Positions 25,473 to 33,591 of a DNA stretch of 64,000 nt are shown here, in pieces. Under the pieces are notes generated by a model, which saw only the letters and a program-made list of their open reading frames with translations, made no database searches and was not told where the DNA came from. Position 1 is the first letter of the stretch. Each line of letters starts with the position of its first letter. The stretch lies in assembly GCF_002812985.1 (NCBI RefSeq), contig NZ_PGCP01000003.1:295235-359234 (forward strand), read 5' to 3'. The translations under genes and the position numbers were made by a program. Origin of the DNA: Aeromonas lusitana. Its GTDB lineage: Bacteria > Pseudomonadota > Gammaproteobacteria > Enterobacterales > Aeromonadaceae.

Positions 25473-26150
25473 TCACTCTCCCTGCTTGGTGGCGTCGCTC
25501 TGGCCCAGCTTCTGGCGCATGGCCTCCAGCTCACGGCTGATCTGATCGTCCACTTCCAGTTCGGCAAACTGCTGGGCCAGGGCCTTGTCGGACTGACCGA
25601 GATCGGCACGGGCTTCCATCTCGTCGATGCGGCGCTCCATGCGCTCGAACTTGCTGACCACGGCCTGGCTGTCGCCACGGGCCACCTGGCTTTGCACGTT
25701 CAAACGGCTGCTGGCCGCCTCGCTGCGAATGGCCATCGCCTTTTGGCGGGCACGGGCGTCTTCGAGCTTGGCTTCCAGCTGGCGAATTTCGTCACCCAGC
25801 TTGTCGATGCCGCTGTCCACCGCCTGTTGCTCACGATAGAGGGTCTCGGCCAGTTCGACTTGCTTCTTCTTCTCGATGAGGGCGGCGCGGGCCAAGTCTT
25901 CACGGCCCTTGGTCAGCGCCAGCTCGGCCTTGGCCTGCCACTCGTCCACCCGCTCCTGATGGCGGCTGACCTGGCGACCAATCTCTTTCTGGTTGGCAAG
26001 GAAGCGGGCCAGATTGGAGCGCTCCTTCACCAGTTCATCTTCCATCTCCTGGATGATCAGGCGCACCATCTTCTGGGGATCTTCTGCCTTGTCGAGCAGG
26101 GCCGTCAGGTTGGAGTTGATGATGTCGGCCAGGCGGGAAAAAATACTCAT
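25473..26150 (-). CDS. pspA: Phage shock protein A
   Basis: A 225-residue coiled-coil protein of the PspA/Vipp1/ESCRT-III family. It binds stressed membranes, and in unstressed cells it inhibits the activator PspF. The N-terminal amphipathic helix MSIFSRLADIINSNLTALLDKAEDPQKM is intact, followed by long helices rich in Glu, Arg and Ala. The start at 26150 is chosen by the family N-terminus and the AGGAG nine bases ahead; 39 upstream codons are rejected. It is first in pspA-pspB-pspC-ycjX-ycjF, under a sigma-54 promoter shared in its intergenic region with divergent pspF. Confidence 0.97.
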   Translation of the reverse strand: MSIFSRLADIINSNLTALLDKAEDPQKMVRLIIQEMEDELVKERSNLARFLANQKEIGRQVSRHQERVDEWQAKAELALTKGREDLARAALIEKKKQVELAETLYREQQAVDSGIDKLGDEIRQLEAKLEDARARQKAMAIRSEAASSRLNVQSQVARGDSQAVVSKFERMERRIDEMEARADLGQSDKALAQQFAELEVDDQISRELEAMRQKLGQSDATKQGE

Positions 26151-26196
26151 GGTTGTACTCCTGTGATGGGCATTGGGTTGTTTCTCCATTGACAAT

Positions 26197-26212
26197 GGCA
26201 ACTTGTGTGCCA
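26197..26212 (-). promoter_or_regulatory. Sigma-54 promoter of the psp operon
   Basis: On the minus strand TGGCACA-CAAG-TTGCC matches the -24/-12 consensus almost perfectly. It lies ~50 bases before pspA, with pspF (its expected activator) divergent. Confidence 0.9.
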
Positions 26213-26346
26213 ATCTGGAACCAATTTTAACTCCTTGATTTATATGGGCGCTCTCCATGAGTTTCAAGACGCCCGGAACAAGAGATGATAAAAATAGCTA
26301 ACTTTTGGTAAGATTGACCAGATTTTTCAACGAGCAGGGTTTAAGG

Positions 26347-27396
26347 ATGAGCACAGACACGGAAAGCCTGTTGGGTGAGTCCAACGCGTTTCTCGAAATC
26401 ATTGAGCAGACCTCGCGACTCGCACCGCTGCGCAAACCCGTGCTGATCATCGGCGAGCGAGGCACCGGCAAGGAGCTCATCGCCCACCGCCTACATTATC
26501 TCTCGGCCCGCTGGGATCAAAGCTTTGTCACCATCAACTGCGCCACCCTGAGCGAGAGCCTGCTGGAGACCGAGCTGTTCGGCCACGAGGCGGGCTCCTT
26601 CACCGGCGCCACCAAACGCCATCTGGGCCGCTTCGAGCGCGCCGACGGCGGCACCCTGTTTCTCGACGAGCTGGCCACCACCAGCGCCCGGGTCCAGGAG
26701 AAGCTGCTGCGGGTCATCGAATACGGTGAGTTCGAGCGGGTGGGCGGCGCCAAACCGGTCAAGGTCGATGTACGGCTGGTGTGTGCCACCAACGAGGATC
26801 TGCCGGCATTGGCCGATCAGGGCCAGTTTCGGCACGATCTGCTGGACAGGCTCGCATTTGACGTCATAACACTTCCTCCTTTGCGAGAAAGGCGGGACGA
26901 TATCCTGATGCTGGCGGAACATTTCGCCCACAGCATGACCCGGGAGCTCGGCTATCCGCTGTTTGCGGGATTCTCTCGCAAGGCGACTCAGTTGCTGCTG
27001 GACTACCCCTGGCCCGGCAACGTGCGGGAACTCAAGAACGTGGTGGAGCGCAGCCTCTATCGTCAGGGCAACCCTCAGTTACCCCTGGCGGAGCTGGTCT
27101 TGAATCCGTTCGATTCCCCCTGGCGCCCCCGTGCCCAGACTCGCGTCTCGCCTTTGGCCCCCGCCGAAACAGAGGCTGTGAATGAGCAGCAGACCCAGCC
27201 GTTGCCGCTCGATCTCAAGCAGGCGGTGGCGCAATTCGAGATTAATTTACTCAAGCAAGCGATGCAGCAATCCCAGTATAATCAACGCAAAGCGGCCCAA
27301 TTACTGGCGCTGAGTTACCATCAGTTCCGGGGCATGCTGCGTAAATACCTGCTGCTCGAGGGGGATGACAACAATGGCAATTTGGATGTCGACTGA
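26347..27396 (+). CDS. pspF: Psp operon transcriptional activator
   Basis: A 349-residue sigma-54 enhancer-binding protein without a receiver domain. Walker A is GERGTGKEL and the sigma-54 contact loop reads GSFTGA within FGHEAGSFTGATKRH. Walker B is GGTLFLDEL, the Arg-finger region is LPPLRERRDD, and a C-terminal Fis-type helix-turn-helix is present (NQRKAAQLLALSYHQFRGML). The start at 26347 gives the expected MSTDTESLLGESNAF; the longer frame from 26305 would run into the control region. It diverges from pspA and lies upstream of sapA, the same order as in enteric bacteria. Confidence 0.95.
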   Translation: MSTDTESLLGESNAFLEIIEQTSRLAPLRKPVLIIGERGTGKELIAHRLHYLSARWDQSFVTINCATLSESLLETELFGHEAGSFTGATKRHLGRFERADGGTLFLDELATTSARVQEKLLRVIEYGEFERVGGAKPVKVDVRLVCATNEDLPALADQGQFRHDLLDRLAFDVITLPPLRERRDDILMLAEHFAHSMTRELGYPLFAGFSRKATQLLLDYPWPGNVRELKNVVERSLYRQGNPQLPLAELVLNPFDSPWRPRAQTRVSPLAPAETEAVNEQQTQPLPLDLKQAVAQFEINLLKQAMQQSQYNQRKAAQLLALSYHQFRGMLRKYLLLEGDDNNGNLDVD

Positions 27397-27548
27397 GCCT
27401 GCGTCATCACCCCGGTTGGAGAGTCGTGTGTCAACGCCTGTGTGACCACGAGACAGATTGACGTCGAAAGCGGAGAGCCCTGCCCGGCAGACTCCCGCAA
27501 CGGGCCCGCCCCCTGGCGGGCAACTTCGCAAGAAAACATGGTTCCATA

Positions 27549-29153
27549 ATGAGAATGCTCAAACCACTGCTGCTCGGTCTCCTGGTGCTGTTGACCGGCT
27601 GCCAGAAACAACAGGATGACGCCTCCAAGACAGGGCTCATCTATTGTGTCGAGGGGGCTCCCCAGACCTTCAACCCCCAGCTCGCCAACTCGGGCGTGAC
27701 CCTGGATGCCAGCGCCCGACCGCTCTACGATCGCCTGCTGGAGGTTAATGCCAATACCCTGAGCATTGAGGGGGGGCTCGCCACCCACTGGCAGAGCAGC
27801 GAGGATGGACTCTCCTACACCCTGACCCTGCGCAAGGGCGTGACCTTCCACCGCACCCCCTGGTTCAGCCCCTCACGCCAGTTCAACGCCGATGACGTGC
27901 TGTTTACTTATCAGCGCCTGCTGGACGAGCAGCACCCCTTCCATGCCATCTCAGGCGGCGAGTACCCCTACTTCTACAGCCTGGGGCTGGCCTCCCTCAT
28001 CAAGCGCGTCTACAAGAAGGGCCCCCATGAGGTGGTGTTCGAGCTCAACCGGCCCGATGCCTCCTTCCTCGCAACCCTGGCCAGCGACTACGCCATCGTG
28101 CTGTCCGCCGAATATGGCGATCAGATGCAAAAGGCCGGCACCCCTGAGCTGCTCGACACGCGCCCCATCGGCACCGGGCCGTTCAGCTTCAAGGAGTATC
28201 GCCACAACGAGTTCGTGCGCTACCTGCGCCATCCCGGCTACTGGGGCGGTGAGGCCAAGATTGAGCAGCTCATCTATGACATCACGCCCAAGTCCTCCAA
28301 GCGGCTCGCCAAGCTGCTGACCGGCGAGTGCGATGTGATGAGCACCCCCTCCGCCAGCCAGCTGTCGGTGATCGACAAGGACTCCCACCTCAATTTGTCG
28401 GTGCAGTCCGGCATGAACGTCGCCTTCCTGGCCCTCAATACCCGCAAGGCTCCGTTCAACAAGGTGCAGGTACGCCAGGCGCTGGCCAATGCCATCAACG
28501 TGCAAAACCTGCTGCAGGCGGTCTACTTCGAGACCGGGCAACCGGCGGCCAGCCTCTTGCCTCCCCTCTCCTGGGGCTACAACCCTTCCCTGCCACAGCG
28601 CAAACCGGATCTGAAACGGGCGCGTGAGCTGCTCAAAGAAGTGGGATTGGAGAAGGGCTTCGAGATGCAGGTGCTGGTACAACCCGGGGCCCGTCCCTAC
28701 AACCCGGACGGCCTCAAGACAGCCCAGCTGATGCGCAGCGATCTCGCCAAAATCGGGGTGAAGCTCAAGATAGTGCAGCAGGCCTGGCCGGTGATCGAGA
28801 GCCGCCTCGCCCGGGGACAATATGACAGCCTGCTGTCGGGCTGGGTGGCCGACAACGCCGATCCTGACAACTTCTTCCGCCAGTTGCTGAGCTGCGCCGC
28901 CGTCGAGCGGGGCAACAACTACAGCCGCTGGTGCAGCCCGGCCTTCGATCAGTTGCTGGACGATGCGGTGACCACCCCTCAGCTCGCCTTCCGTCTGCGC
29001 AACTATTACTATGCCCAGACCCTGCTGGGGGAGCAGTTGCCCGTGATCCCGCTGGCCCATGCCCTGCGCACCCAGGTGAGCCGCAGCGACATCGAAGGGC
29101 TGACCCTGATGCCCTTTGGCGGCACCACCTTCAACCAGGCCTATCGGAAGTGA
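27549..29153 (+). CDS. sapA: Peptide ABC transporter substrate-binding protein SapA
   Basis: A 534-residue solute-binding protein (family 5) of the Sap system, linked to antimicrobial-peptide resistance, peptide or heme uptake and, in E. coli, putrescine export. A lipoprotein signal is present (LLGLLVLLTGC-QK). The family core is clear (ADDVLFTYQRLLDEQHPF, LDTRPIGTGPFSFKEYRHNEFVRYLRHPGYWGG). The ribosome site is poor ahead of both possible ATGs (27549 and 27555). First gene of sapA-sapB-sapC-sapD-sapF. Confidence 0.93.
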   Translation: MRMLKPLLLGLLVLLTGCQKQQDDASKTGLIYCVEGAPQTFNPQLANSGVTLDASARPLYDRLLEVNANTLSIEGGLATHWQSSEDGLSYTLTLRKGVTFHRTPWFSPSRQFNADDVLFTYQRLLDEQHPFHAISGGEYPYFYSLGLASLIKRVYKKGPHEVVFELNRPDASFLATLASDYAIVLSAEYGDQMQKAGTPELLDTRPIGTGPFSFKEYRHNEFVRYLRHPGYWGGEAKIEQLIYDITPKSSKRLAKLLTGECDVMSTPSASQLSVIDKDSHLNLSVQSGMNVAFLALNTRKAPFNKVQVRQALANAINVQNLLQAVYFETGQPAASLLPPLSWGYNPSLPQRKPDLKRARELLKEVGLEKGFEMQVLVQPGARPYNPDGLKTAQLMRSDLAKIGVKLKIVQQAWPVIESRLARGQYDSLLSGWVADNADPDNFFRQLLSCAAVERGNNYSRWCSPAFDQLLDDAVTTPQLAFRLRNYYYAQTLLGEQLPVIPLAHALRTQVSRSDIEGLTLMPFGGTTFNQAYRK

Positions 29154-29155
29154 AC

Positions 29156-29230
29156 ATGCATCTCCCCATCCATCCCGTCGGTGATCGCGGCCTGCCCCTG
29201 CCATCACCCCAGTCTCGCGCAGAGGGTTAG
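29156..29230 (+). CDS. 24-codon micro-ORF between sapA and sapB
   Basis: An ATG two bases past the sapA stop opens MHLPIHPVGDRGLPLPSPQS and ends with TAG two bases before the sapB ATG (TAGCCATG). It contains the AGAGGG ribosome site of sapB near its end. It resembles no known protein. It is reported because similar bridging frames occur at the other sap junctions; coding status is uncertain. Confidence 0.3.
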   Translation: MHLPIHPVGDRGLPLPSPQSRAEG

Positions 29231-29232
29231 CC

Positions 29233-30192
29233 ATGTTCTTCTATATCCTGCGCCGCATCACCCTGCTGCTCATCACCCTGCTGGTGCTGACCCTGGCGGC
29301 CTACCTGCTGGAGTTTCGCCTCATCGGCCAGGTGCTGGACGTCTGGCATGGCTACCCGGACTTCCTGCGGCGCATCTTCGCCGGCGACTTCGGTCTCTCC
29401 AGCGTCTCCGGCCAGCCGGTGCTGGACGAAATTCGTCACTACTTCCCGGCGACCCTGACCCTGTGCCTCGCGGCCTTCACCATCTCATTGCTGGTGGGCA
29501 TTCCGCTCGGCACCCTGGCCGCCCTCTATCAGGGGCGCAGCGTGGATCTCTCCATCATGGCCGCCGGCCTCATCGGCTACGCCGTGCCCGTGTTCTGGCT
29601 GGCCTTGCTGATGGTGATGTTCTTCTCCCTGGATCTCGGCTGGCTGCCGGCGTCGGGCCAGATCAGCCTGCTCTATGACGTGCCCTCCATCACAGGCATC
29701 GCCATCGTCGATGTGCTGATGAGCCACGAGCCCTGGCGCGACGCCGCCCTGCACGATGCCCTGCGCCACCTGGTACTGCCCTCCCTGGTGCTGGCCGTGG
29801 TGCCCACCACAGAGGTGATCCGCCATGTGCGCAGCTCCCTCATCGATGTCATGAAGCAGAACTACATCAAGGCCGCGGCCAGCCGGGGCCTCTCCCGCCG
29901 CCAGATCGTCTGGCGTCACGGTCTCAAGAATGCCCTGCCCCCCGTGCTGCCCCTGCTCGGACTGCAGCTCGGCAGCGTGCTGACCTCCGCCATGATCACC
30001 GAATTCGTGTTCGACTGGCCCGGCATCGGTCGCTGGCTGGTCAACAGCATAGCGCTGCAGGACTATGCCGCCATCCGGGGCGCCTTCCTGGTGGTCGCCA
30101 GCTTCGTCATCTTCACCAGCGTCAGCACAGAGCTGCTCACCACCATCATGTATCCGGCGCGCCGTAAAGAACTCTATGCAAAACAAGACTGA
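29233..30192 (+). CDS. sapB: Sap ABC transporter permease SapB
   Basis: A 319-residue inner-membrane permease of the dipeptide/oligopeptide (DppB) type. N-terminal segment MFFYILRRITLLLITLLVLTLAAYLLEF, several further segments, and the coupling-helix EAA-like motif AASRGLSRRQIVWRHGLKNALPPVLPLLGLQLG. It pairs with SapC. Its 3' end overlaps a short frame beginning MQNKTELAYP that looks like a second copy of the SapC N-terminus. Confidence 0.95.
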   Translation: MFFYILRRITLLLITLLVLTLAAYLLEFRLIGQVLDVWHGYPDFLRRIFAGDFGLSSVSGQPVLDEIRHYFPATLTLCLAAFTISLLVGIPLGTLAALYQGRSVDLSIMAAGLIGYAVPVFWLALLMVMFFSLDLGWLPASGQISLLYDVPSITGIAIVDVLMSHEPWRDAALHDALRHLVLPSLVLAVVPTTEVIRHVRSSLIDVMKQNYIKAAASRGLSRRQIVWRHGLKNALPPVLPLLGLQLGSVLTSAMITEFVFDWPGIGRWLVNSIALQDYAAIRGAFLVVASFVIFTSVSTELLTTIMYPARRKELYAKQD

Positions 30193-30247
30193 ACTCGCTT
30201 ATCCCTTGAACAGGGGCCTGGGCTGGAGCCTGACGCATGCAAGATAA
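30176..30247 (+). CDS. 23-codon micro-ORF overlapping the sapB end and sapC start
   Basis: The frame opens with an ATG inside the last codons of sapB and ends at TAA just inside sapC. Its N-terminus MQNKTELAYPL matches the start of SapC (MQDKSNIYPEL) in most positions, offset by 61 bases. This suggests a decayed tandem copy of the sapC start. Whether it is translated is unknown. Confidence 0.35.
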   Translation: MQNKTELAYPLNRGLGWSLTHAR

Positions 30248-31130
30248 ATCGAACATCTATCCGGAGCTCAAGATCCTCTCTCCCCTGGAGCAGACCTGGG
30301 CCTCCTATCGCCGCAACCCCCTGGCCATGGCCGGCCTCTGGTGCTTCGCCCTGCTGCTGGTGATCACTCTGGTCGGTCCCCTGGTGGTACCCTATGGCAT
30401 CGACGATCAGCACAGCGACCGGCTGCTGCTGGCCCCCTCCTGGGCCAGCAGCGGCAATATCGACTACTTCCTTGGCACCGACGATCTGGGGCGCGACATC
30501 CTCTCGCGCCTGGTGGTGGGCGCCCGCCTCACCTTCGGCAATGCCCTGCTGGTGGTGGTGATTGCCCTGGTTGTCGGCTCCGCCATCGGCATCCTCGGTG
30601 GCATGAGCAAGGGGGTGAAATCGAGCGTGCTCCATCACCTGCTCGATACCCTGCTCTCCATCCCCTCCCTGCTGCTGGCCATCATAGTGGTCGCCATTTT
30701 GGGGCCGGGTCTGTTCAACACCCTGATCGCCATCACGCTGGCGCTGATCCCGCCGTTTATCCGGGCGACCTACAACGCGGTCCACGCCGAGATGCAGAAG
30801 GAGTACATCATAGCGAGCCGCCTCGATGGCTCGCCCCCCTCGCGCATCATGCGACTCGCCATCTTGCCGAACATAGTGGAAACCCTGGTGGCCCAGACTA
30901 CCCGTACCCTGTCTGCCGCCATCCTCGACATCTCGGCGGTGGGTTTCCTCGGCCTCGGTGCCCAGTCTCCCCAGCCGGAGTGGGGCGCCATGCTGGCAGA
31001 TTCGAGCGATCTCATCTATCTGGCCCCTTGGACCGTGACCCTGCCGGGCATGGCCATCTTGTTCAGCGTGCTTATCACCAACCTGGTGGGTGAAGGCATT
31101 CGCGAAGCGCTTAAAGAGGGGAACGATTGA
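30237..31130 (+). CDS. sapC: Sap ABC transporter permease SapC
   Basis: A 297-residue inner-membrane permease of the DppC type. Visible are the N-terminal segment MAGLWCFALLLVITLVGPLVV, the periplasmic LGTDDLGRDILSRLVVGARLTFGNALL motif typical of the family, and the coupling motif ASRLDGSPPSRIMRLAILPNIVETLV. The start at 30237 has GGAG at a suitable distance. Its stop overlaps the next small frame (TGATG). Confidence 0.95.
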   Translation: MQDKSNIYPELKILSPLEQTWASYRRNPLAMAGLWCFALLLVITLVGPLVVPYGIDDQHSDRLLLAPSWASSGNIDYFLGTDDLGRDILSRLVVGARLTFGNALLVVVIALVVGSAIGILGGMSKGVKSSVLHHLLDTLLSIPSLLLAIIVVAILGPGLFNTLIAITLALIPPFIRATYNAVHAEMQKEYIIASRLDGSPPSRIMRLAILPNIVETLVAQTTRTLSAAILDISAVGFLGLGAQSPQPEWGAMLADSSDLIYLAPWTVTLPGMAILFSVLITNLVGEGIREALKEGND

Positions 31131-31213
31131 TGAACTCGTTGCTCTATACCATCAAGGACGGCATATCCCAGATGCAACACGCCATGCCACACCGTCATGA
31201 GGAGCGCCACTGA
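31130..31213 (+). CDS. 27-residue micro-ORF bridging sapC and sapD
   Basis: [20 protein letters not shown] opens at an ATG overlapping the sapC stop (TGATG) and closes with a TGA overlapping the sapD ATG (TGATG). It carries the sapD ribosome site (GAGGAG). A weak likeness of its first residues to SapD's MPLLDIRNL hints at a decayed duplicate. A role in translational coupling is inferred. Confidence 0.4.
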   Translation: MNSLLYTIKDGISQMQHAMPHRHEERH

Positions 31214-32211
31214 TGCCCTTGCTTGATATACGCAACCTCACCATCGAAATTGACACTCCCCAGGGCAAGGTCAAGGCGGTGGACAGGGTCAGCCTGACCC
31301 TGAACGAAGGGGAAATTCGCGGCCTGGTGGGTGAATCGGGTTCCGGCAAGAGCCTGGTGGCCAAGGTGATCGTCGGCATCCAGAAGGACAACTGGATAGT
31401 GCGCGCCGATCGGATGCGCTTCAACGACATGGACTTGCTGACCATGGCCCCCAAGGAGCGGCGCCGCATCATGGGCCGGGAGATCGCCATGATCTTCCAG
31501 GATCCCATCAGCTGCCTCGACCCCTCCGAGGAGATAGGCACCCAGCTGGAGGAGGCCATCCCCACCAGCGCCTTTGTCGGCAAGTTCTGGCAGCGCTTCC
31601 AGTGGCGCAAGAAGCGGGCCATCGCCCTCTTGCACAGAGTCGGCGTCAAGGATCACCGCAAGGTGATGCGGGCCTATCCCCATGAGCTGTCGGACGGCAT
31701 GTGCCAGAAGGTGATGATCGCCATGGCCATCGCCAACCAGCCGCGTCTCTTGGTGGCAGACGAACCCACCAGCGCCATGGAGTCCACCACCCACTCCCAG
31801 ATCCTGCGGCTGCTGGACAAGATGAACAAGCTGGGCAACACCACCATCCTCATCATCAGCAACGACATCGCCGCCATCGCGAACCTGACCGACACCATCA
31901 ACATCATGTACTGCGGCCAGATGGTGGAGGTGGGCACCCGGGATCAGATCCTCGAATCCCCCCACCACCCCTATACGGATGCCCTGCTCAAATCCATTCC
32001 CGACTTTGACAAGCTGGTGCGCCACAAGTCCCGGCTCGAGACCCTGCCCGGGGTGATACCGCCGCTGCAACACCTGCCCATCGGTTGCCGCCTCGGCCCC
32101 CGCTGCCCCTATGCCCAGAAGCAGTGCGTGCAGACGCCGCTGATGAGCAAGGTCAAAGGCCATCAGTTCAGTTGTCACTTCCCGCTGAACATGGAAGAGC
32201 CGAAGAAATGA
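31213..32211 (+). CDS. sapD: Sap ABC transporter ATP-binding protein SapD
   Basis: A 332-residue ABC ATPase of the oligopeptide (DppD) type. Walker [13 protein letters not shown] at ~39-50, a non-standard signature region ([35 protein letters not shown]), and a C-terminal oligopeptide-transporter domain with cysteines ([17 protein letters not shown]). The signature LSDGMCQ differs from LSGGQ, which is usual for SapD. The stop overlaps the next small frame, and the last ~54 bases are repeated 99 bases further on. Confidence 0.95.
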   Translation: MPLLDIRNLTIEIDTPQGKVKAVDRVSLTLNEGEIRGLVGESGSGKSLVAKVIVGIQKDNWIVRADRMRFNDMDLLTMAPKERRRIMGREIAMIFQDPISCLDPSEEIGTQLEEAIPTSAFVGKFWQRFQWRKKRAIALLHRVGVKDHRKVMRAYPHELSDGMCQKVMIAMAIANQPRLLVADEPTSAMESTTHSQILRLLDKMNKLGNTTILIISNDIAAIANLTDTINIMYCGQMVEVGTRDQILESPHHPYTDALLKSIPDFDKLVRHKSRLETLPGVIPPLQHLPIGCRLGPRCPYAQKQCVQTPLMSKVKGHQFSCHFPLNMEEPKK

Positions 32212-32310
32212 TCCTGAGTCACCGCCAGATCATGCCCAATCAGCAAGTCCAAGGGCCATTCATGCCCCAGTTGCCACTTCCCGCTGAACATGGAGGAGCC
32301 GAAGCAATGA
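32158..32310 (+). repeat. Direct repeat of the sapD 3' end
   Basis: Copy one (32158-32211) is the sapD end; copy two is at 32254-32310. In the sapD frame the second copy reads [22 protein letters not shown] against [21 protein letters not shown]. The offset is 99 bases. The likeness runs on into the following codons (MILSHRQ against MIRAHSQ). Confidence 0.9.
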
Positions 32311-32456
32311 TCCGAGCTCATTCTCAGTCGGCGACCCCTGATGCGGTTCGAGTGCAGACATTGTTTTTTGCCGAACCGGGACGATTCAACAGCATCAATA
32401 TGGGCCGTTTTCAGCCTGTGGCAGCATGTTGTGCCACCAAGGAGCCAAGACAGTGA
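32208..32456 (+). CDS. 82-residue micro-ORF bridging sapD and sapF
   Basis: The ATG overlaps the sapD stop (ATGA) and the TGA overlaps the sapF GTG start (GTGA), so ribosomes could pass straight through. The frame ([15 protein letters not shown]..., ...CCATKEPRQ) stays open across the duplicated sapD tail because the offset is a multiple of three. Near its end it holds the sapF ribosome site AAGGAG. The protein resembles nothing I recognise. It may be only a spacer born from duplication, or a small expressed peptide. Confidence 0.5.
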   Translation: MILSHRQIMPNQQVQGPFMPQLPLPAEHGGAEAMIRAHSQSATPDAVRVQTLFFAEPGRFNSINMGRFQPVAACCATKEPRQ

Positions 32457-33238
32457 TCGAACCCTCTCTGTTGCAGGTCAGGGGCCTGTGCAAGACCTAC
32501 CAGAACCGTACCGGCCTGTTCCGGCGCCAGGCTGTGGAGGCCATCAAGCCCCTCTCCTTCAGTCTGGAGGCAGGCCAGACCCTGGCCATCGTCGGCGAGG
32601 CGGGCTCCGGCAAGAGCACCCTCGCCCGCATTCTGGCGGGCATGATAGAGCCGAGCGGCGGCGAGATCTCGGTTGAGGGCCAGCCCCTGGTGCACGGCGA
32701 CTACCAAACCCGCTGCAAGCTGCTGCGGATGATCTTCCAGGATCCCAACACCTCCCTTAACCGCAAGATCCGGGTCGGCCAGATCCTGGAGACGCCGCTG
32801 CGCCTCAACACCGAGATGAGCGAGGAGGAGCGCCGCGAGAAGGTGATCCAGACCCTACGCATGGTGGGCATGCTGCCGGATCACGCCCTCTTCTATCCCC
32901 AGATGCTCTCCGCCGGTCAGCAGCAGCGGGTGGGGCTGGCGCGGGCGCTGATCCTCAACCCCAAAATCGTGGTGGCGGACGAAGCGCTTTCTACCCTGGA
33001 TATCTCGGTGCGCTCCCAGATCATCAACCTGCTGCTGGAGATGCAGGAGACCACTGGGCTCAGCTATGTGCTGGTGGCCAACGATCTTGGCATCGTCAGT
33101 CACATCAGCGACGAGGTGCTGGTGATGCACGACGGCCGGGTGGTGGAGCGCGGCAAGACCCTCAAGGTGTTTGCCGATCCCCAGCACGAGGTGACCCGCC
33201 GCCTTATCCAGAACTACAACAACGAATACCGCAGATAG
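32453..33238 (+). CDS. sapF: Sap ABC transporter ATP-binding protein SapF
   Basis: A 261-residue ABC ATPase of the DppF type, partner of SapD. Walker A GEAGSGKSTLAR, Q-loop FQDPNTSL, signature LSAGQQQRVGLARALI, Walker B IVVADEALSTLD. The GTG start at 32453 gives [16 protein letters not shown], which matches the family N-terminus. It has AAGGAG at the right distance, so the upstream ATG at 32426 is rejected. Last gene of the sap operon. Confidence 0.94.
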   Translation: MIEPSLLQVRGLCKTYQNRTGLFRRQAVEAIKPLSFSLEAGQTLAIVGEAGSGKSTLARILAGMIEPSGGEISVEGQPLVHGDYQTRCKLLRMIFQDPNTSLNRKIRVGQILETPLRLNTEMSEEERREKVIQTLRMVGMLPDHALFYPQMLSAGQQQRVGLARALILNPKIVVADEALSTLDISVRSQIINLLLEMQETTGLSYVLVANDLGIVSHISDEVLVMHDGRVVERGKTLKVFADPQHEVTRRLIQNYNNEYRR

Positions 33239-33251
33239 CCCTCCGGCCCGG

Positions 33252-33545
33252 GTTCACCGGGCCGTCTCTCCCCGTTTTTCGCCCATATAAAACCCGGTTA
33301 GTGAGCCGGGCATGTCCCTCAAAAAAGCCATATCGCCGCCAAGTGATCGCCAAGGTTCACCCAGGCCGTCTCCACATCGTTTTTCACCCATAAAAAACCC
33401 GACTGGTGAGCCGGGCATGTCCCTCAAAAAGTCATCTCGCGGCCAAGTGATCGCCGGGGTTCACTCGGGCCGTCTTCACGTCGTTTTTCGCCCATAAAAA
33501 AACCCGGCTTGTGGGCCGGGTATTGCGCTCAAAAAAGTGATTGCG
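33252..33545. repeat. Three tandem ~103-bp repeats with terminator-like hairpins
   Basis: Units start at 33252, 33355 and 33459 with GTTCAC and share GGCCGTCT, CGTTTTTC, CCCATA and CAAGTGATCGCC blocks; the third is shorter. Each holds a CCCGG-loop-GCCGGG hairpin with an A-tract on its left. On the minus strand this becomes three rho-independent terminators in a row (for example CCGGGTTTTTTT). They lie between convergent sapF and miaE and best serve miaE. Confidence 0.9.
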
Positions 33546-33591
33546 TCGCTCGTAGTAGGAACACCCCAGATACTAGGTGTCCCCCCTTTTC

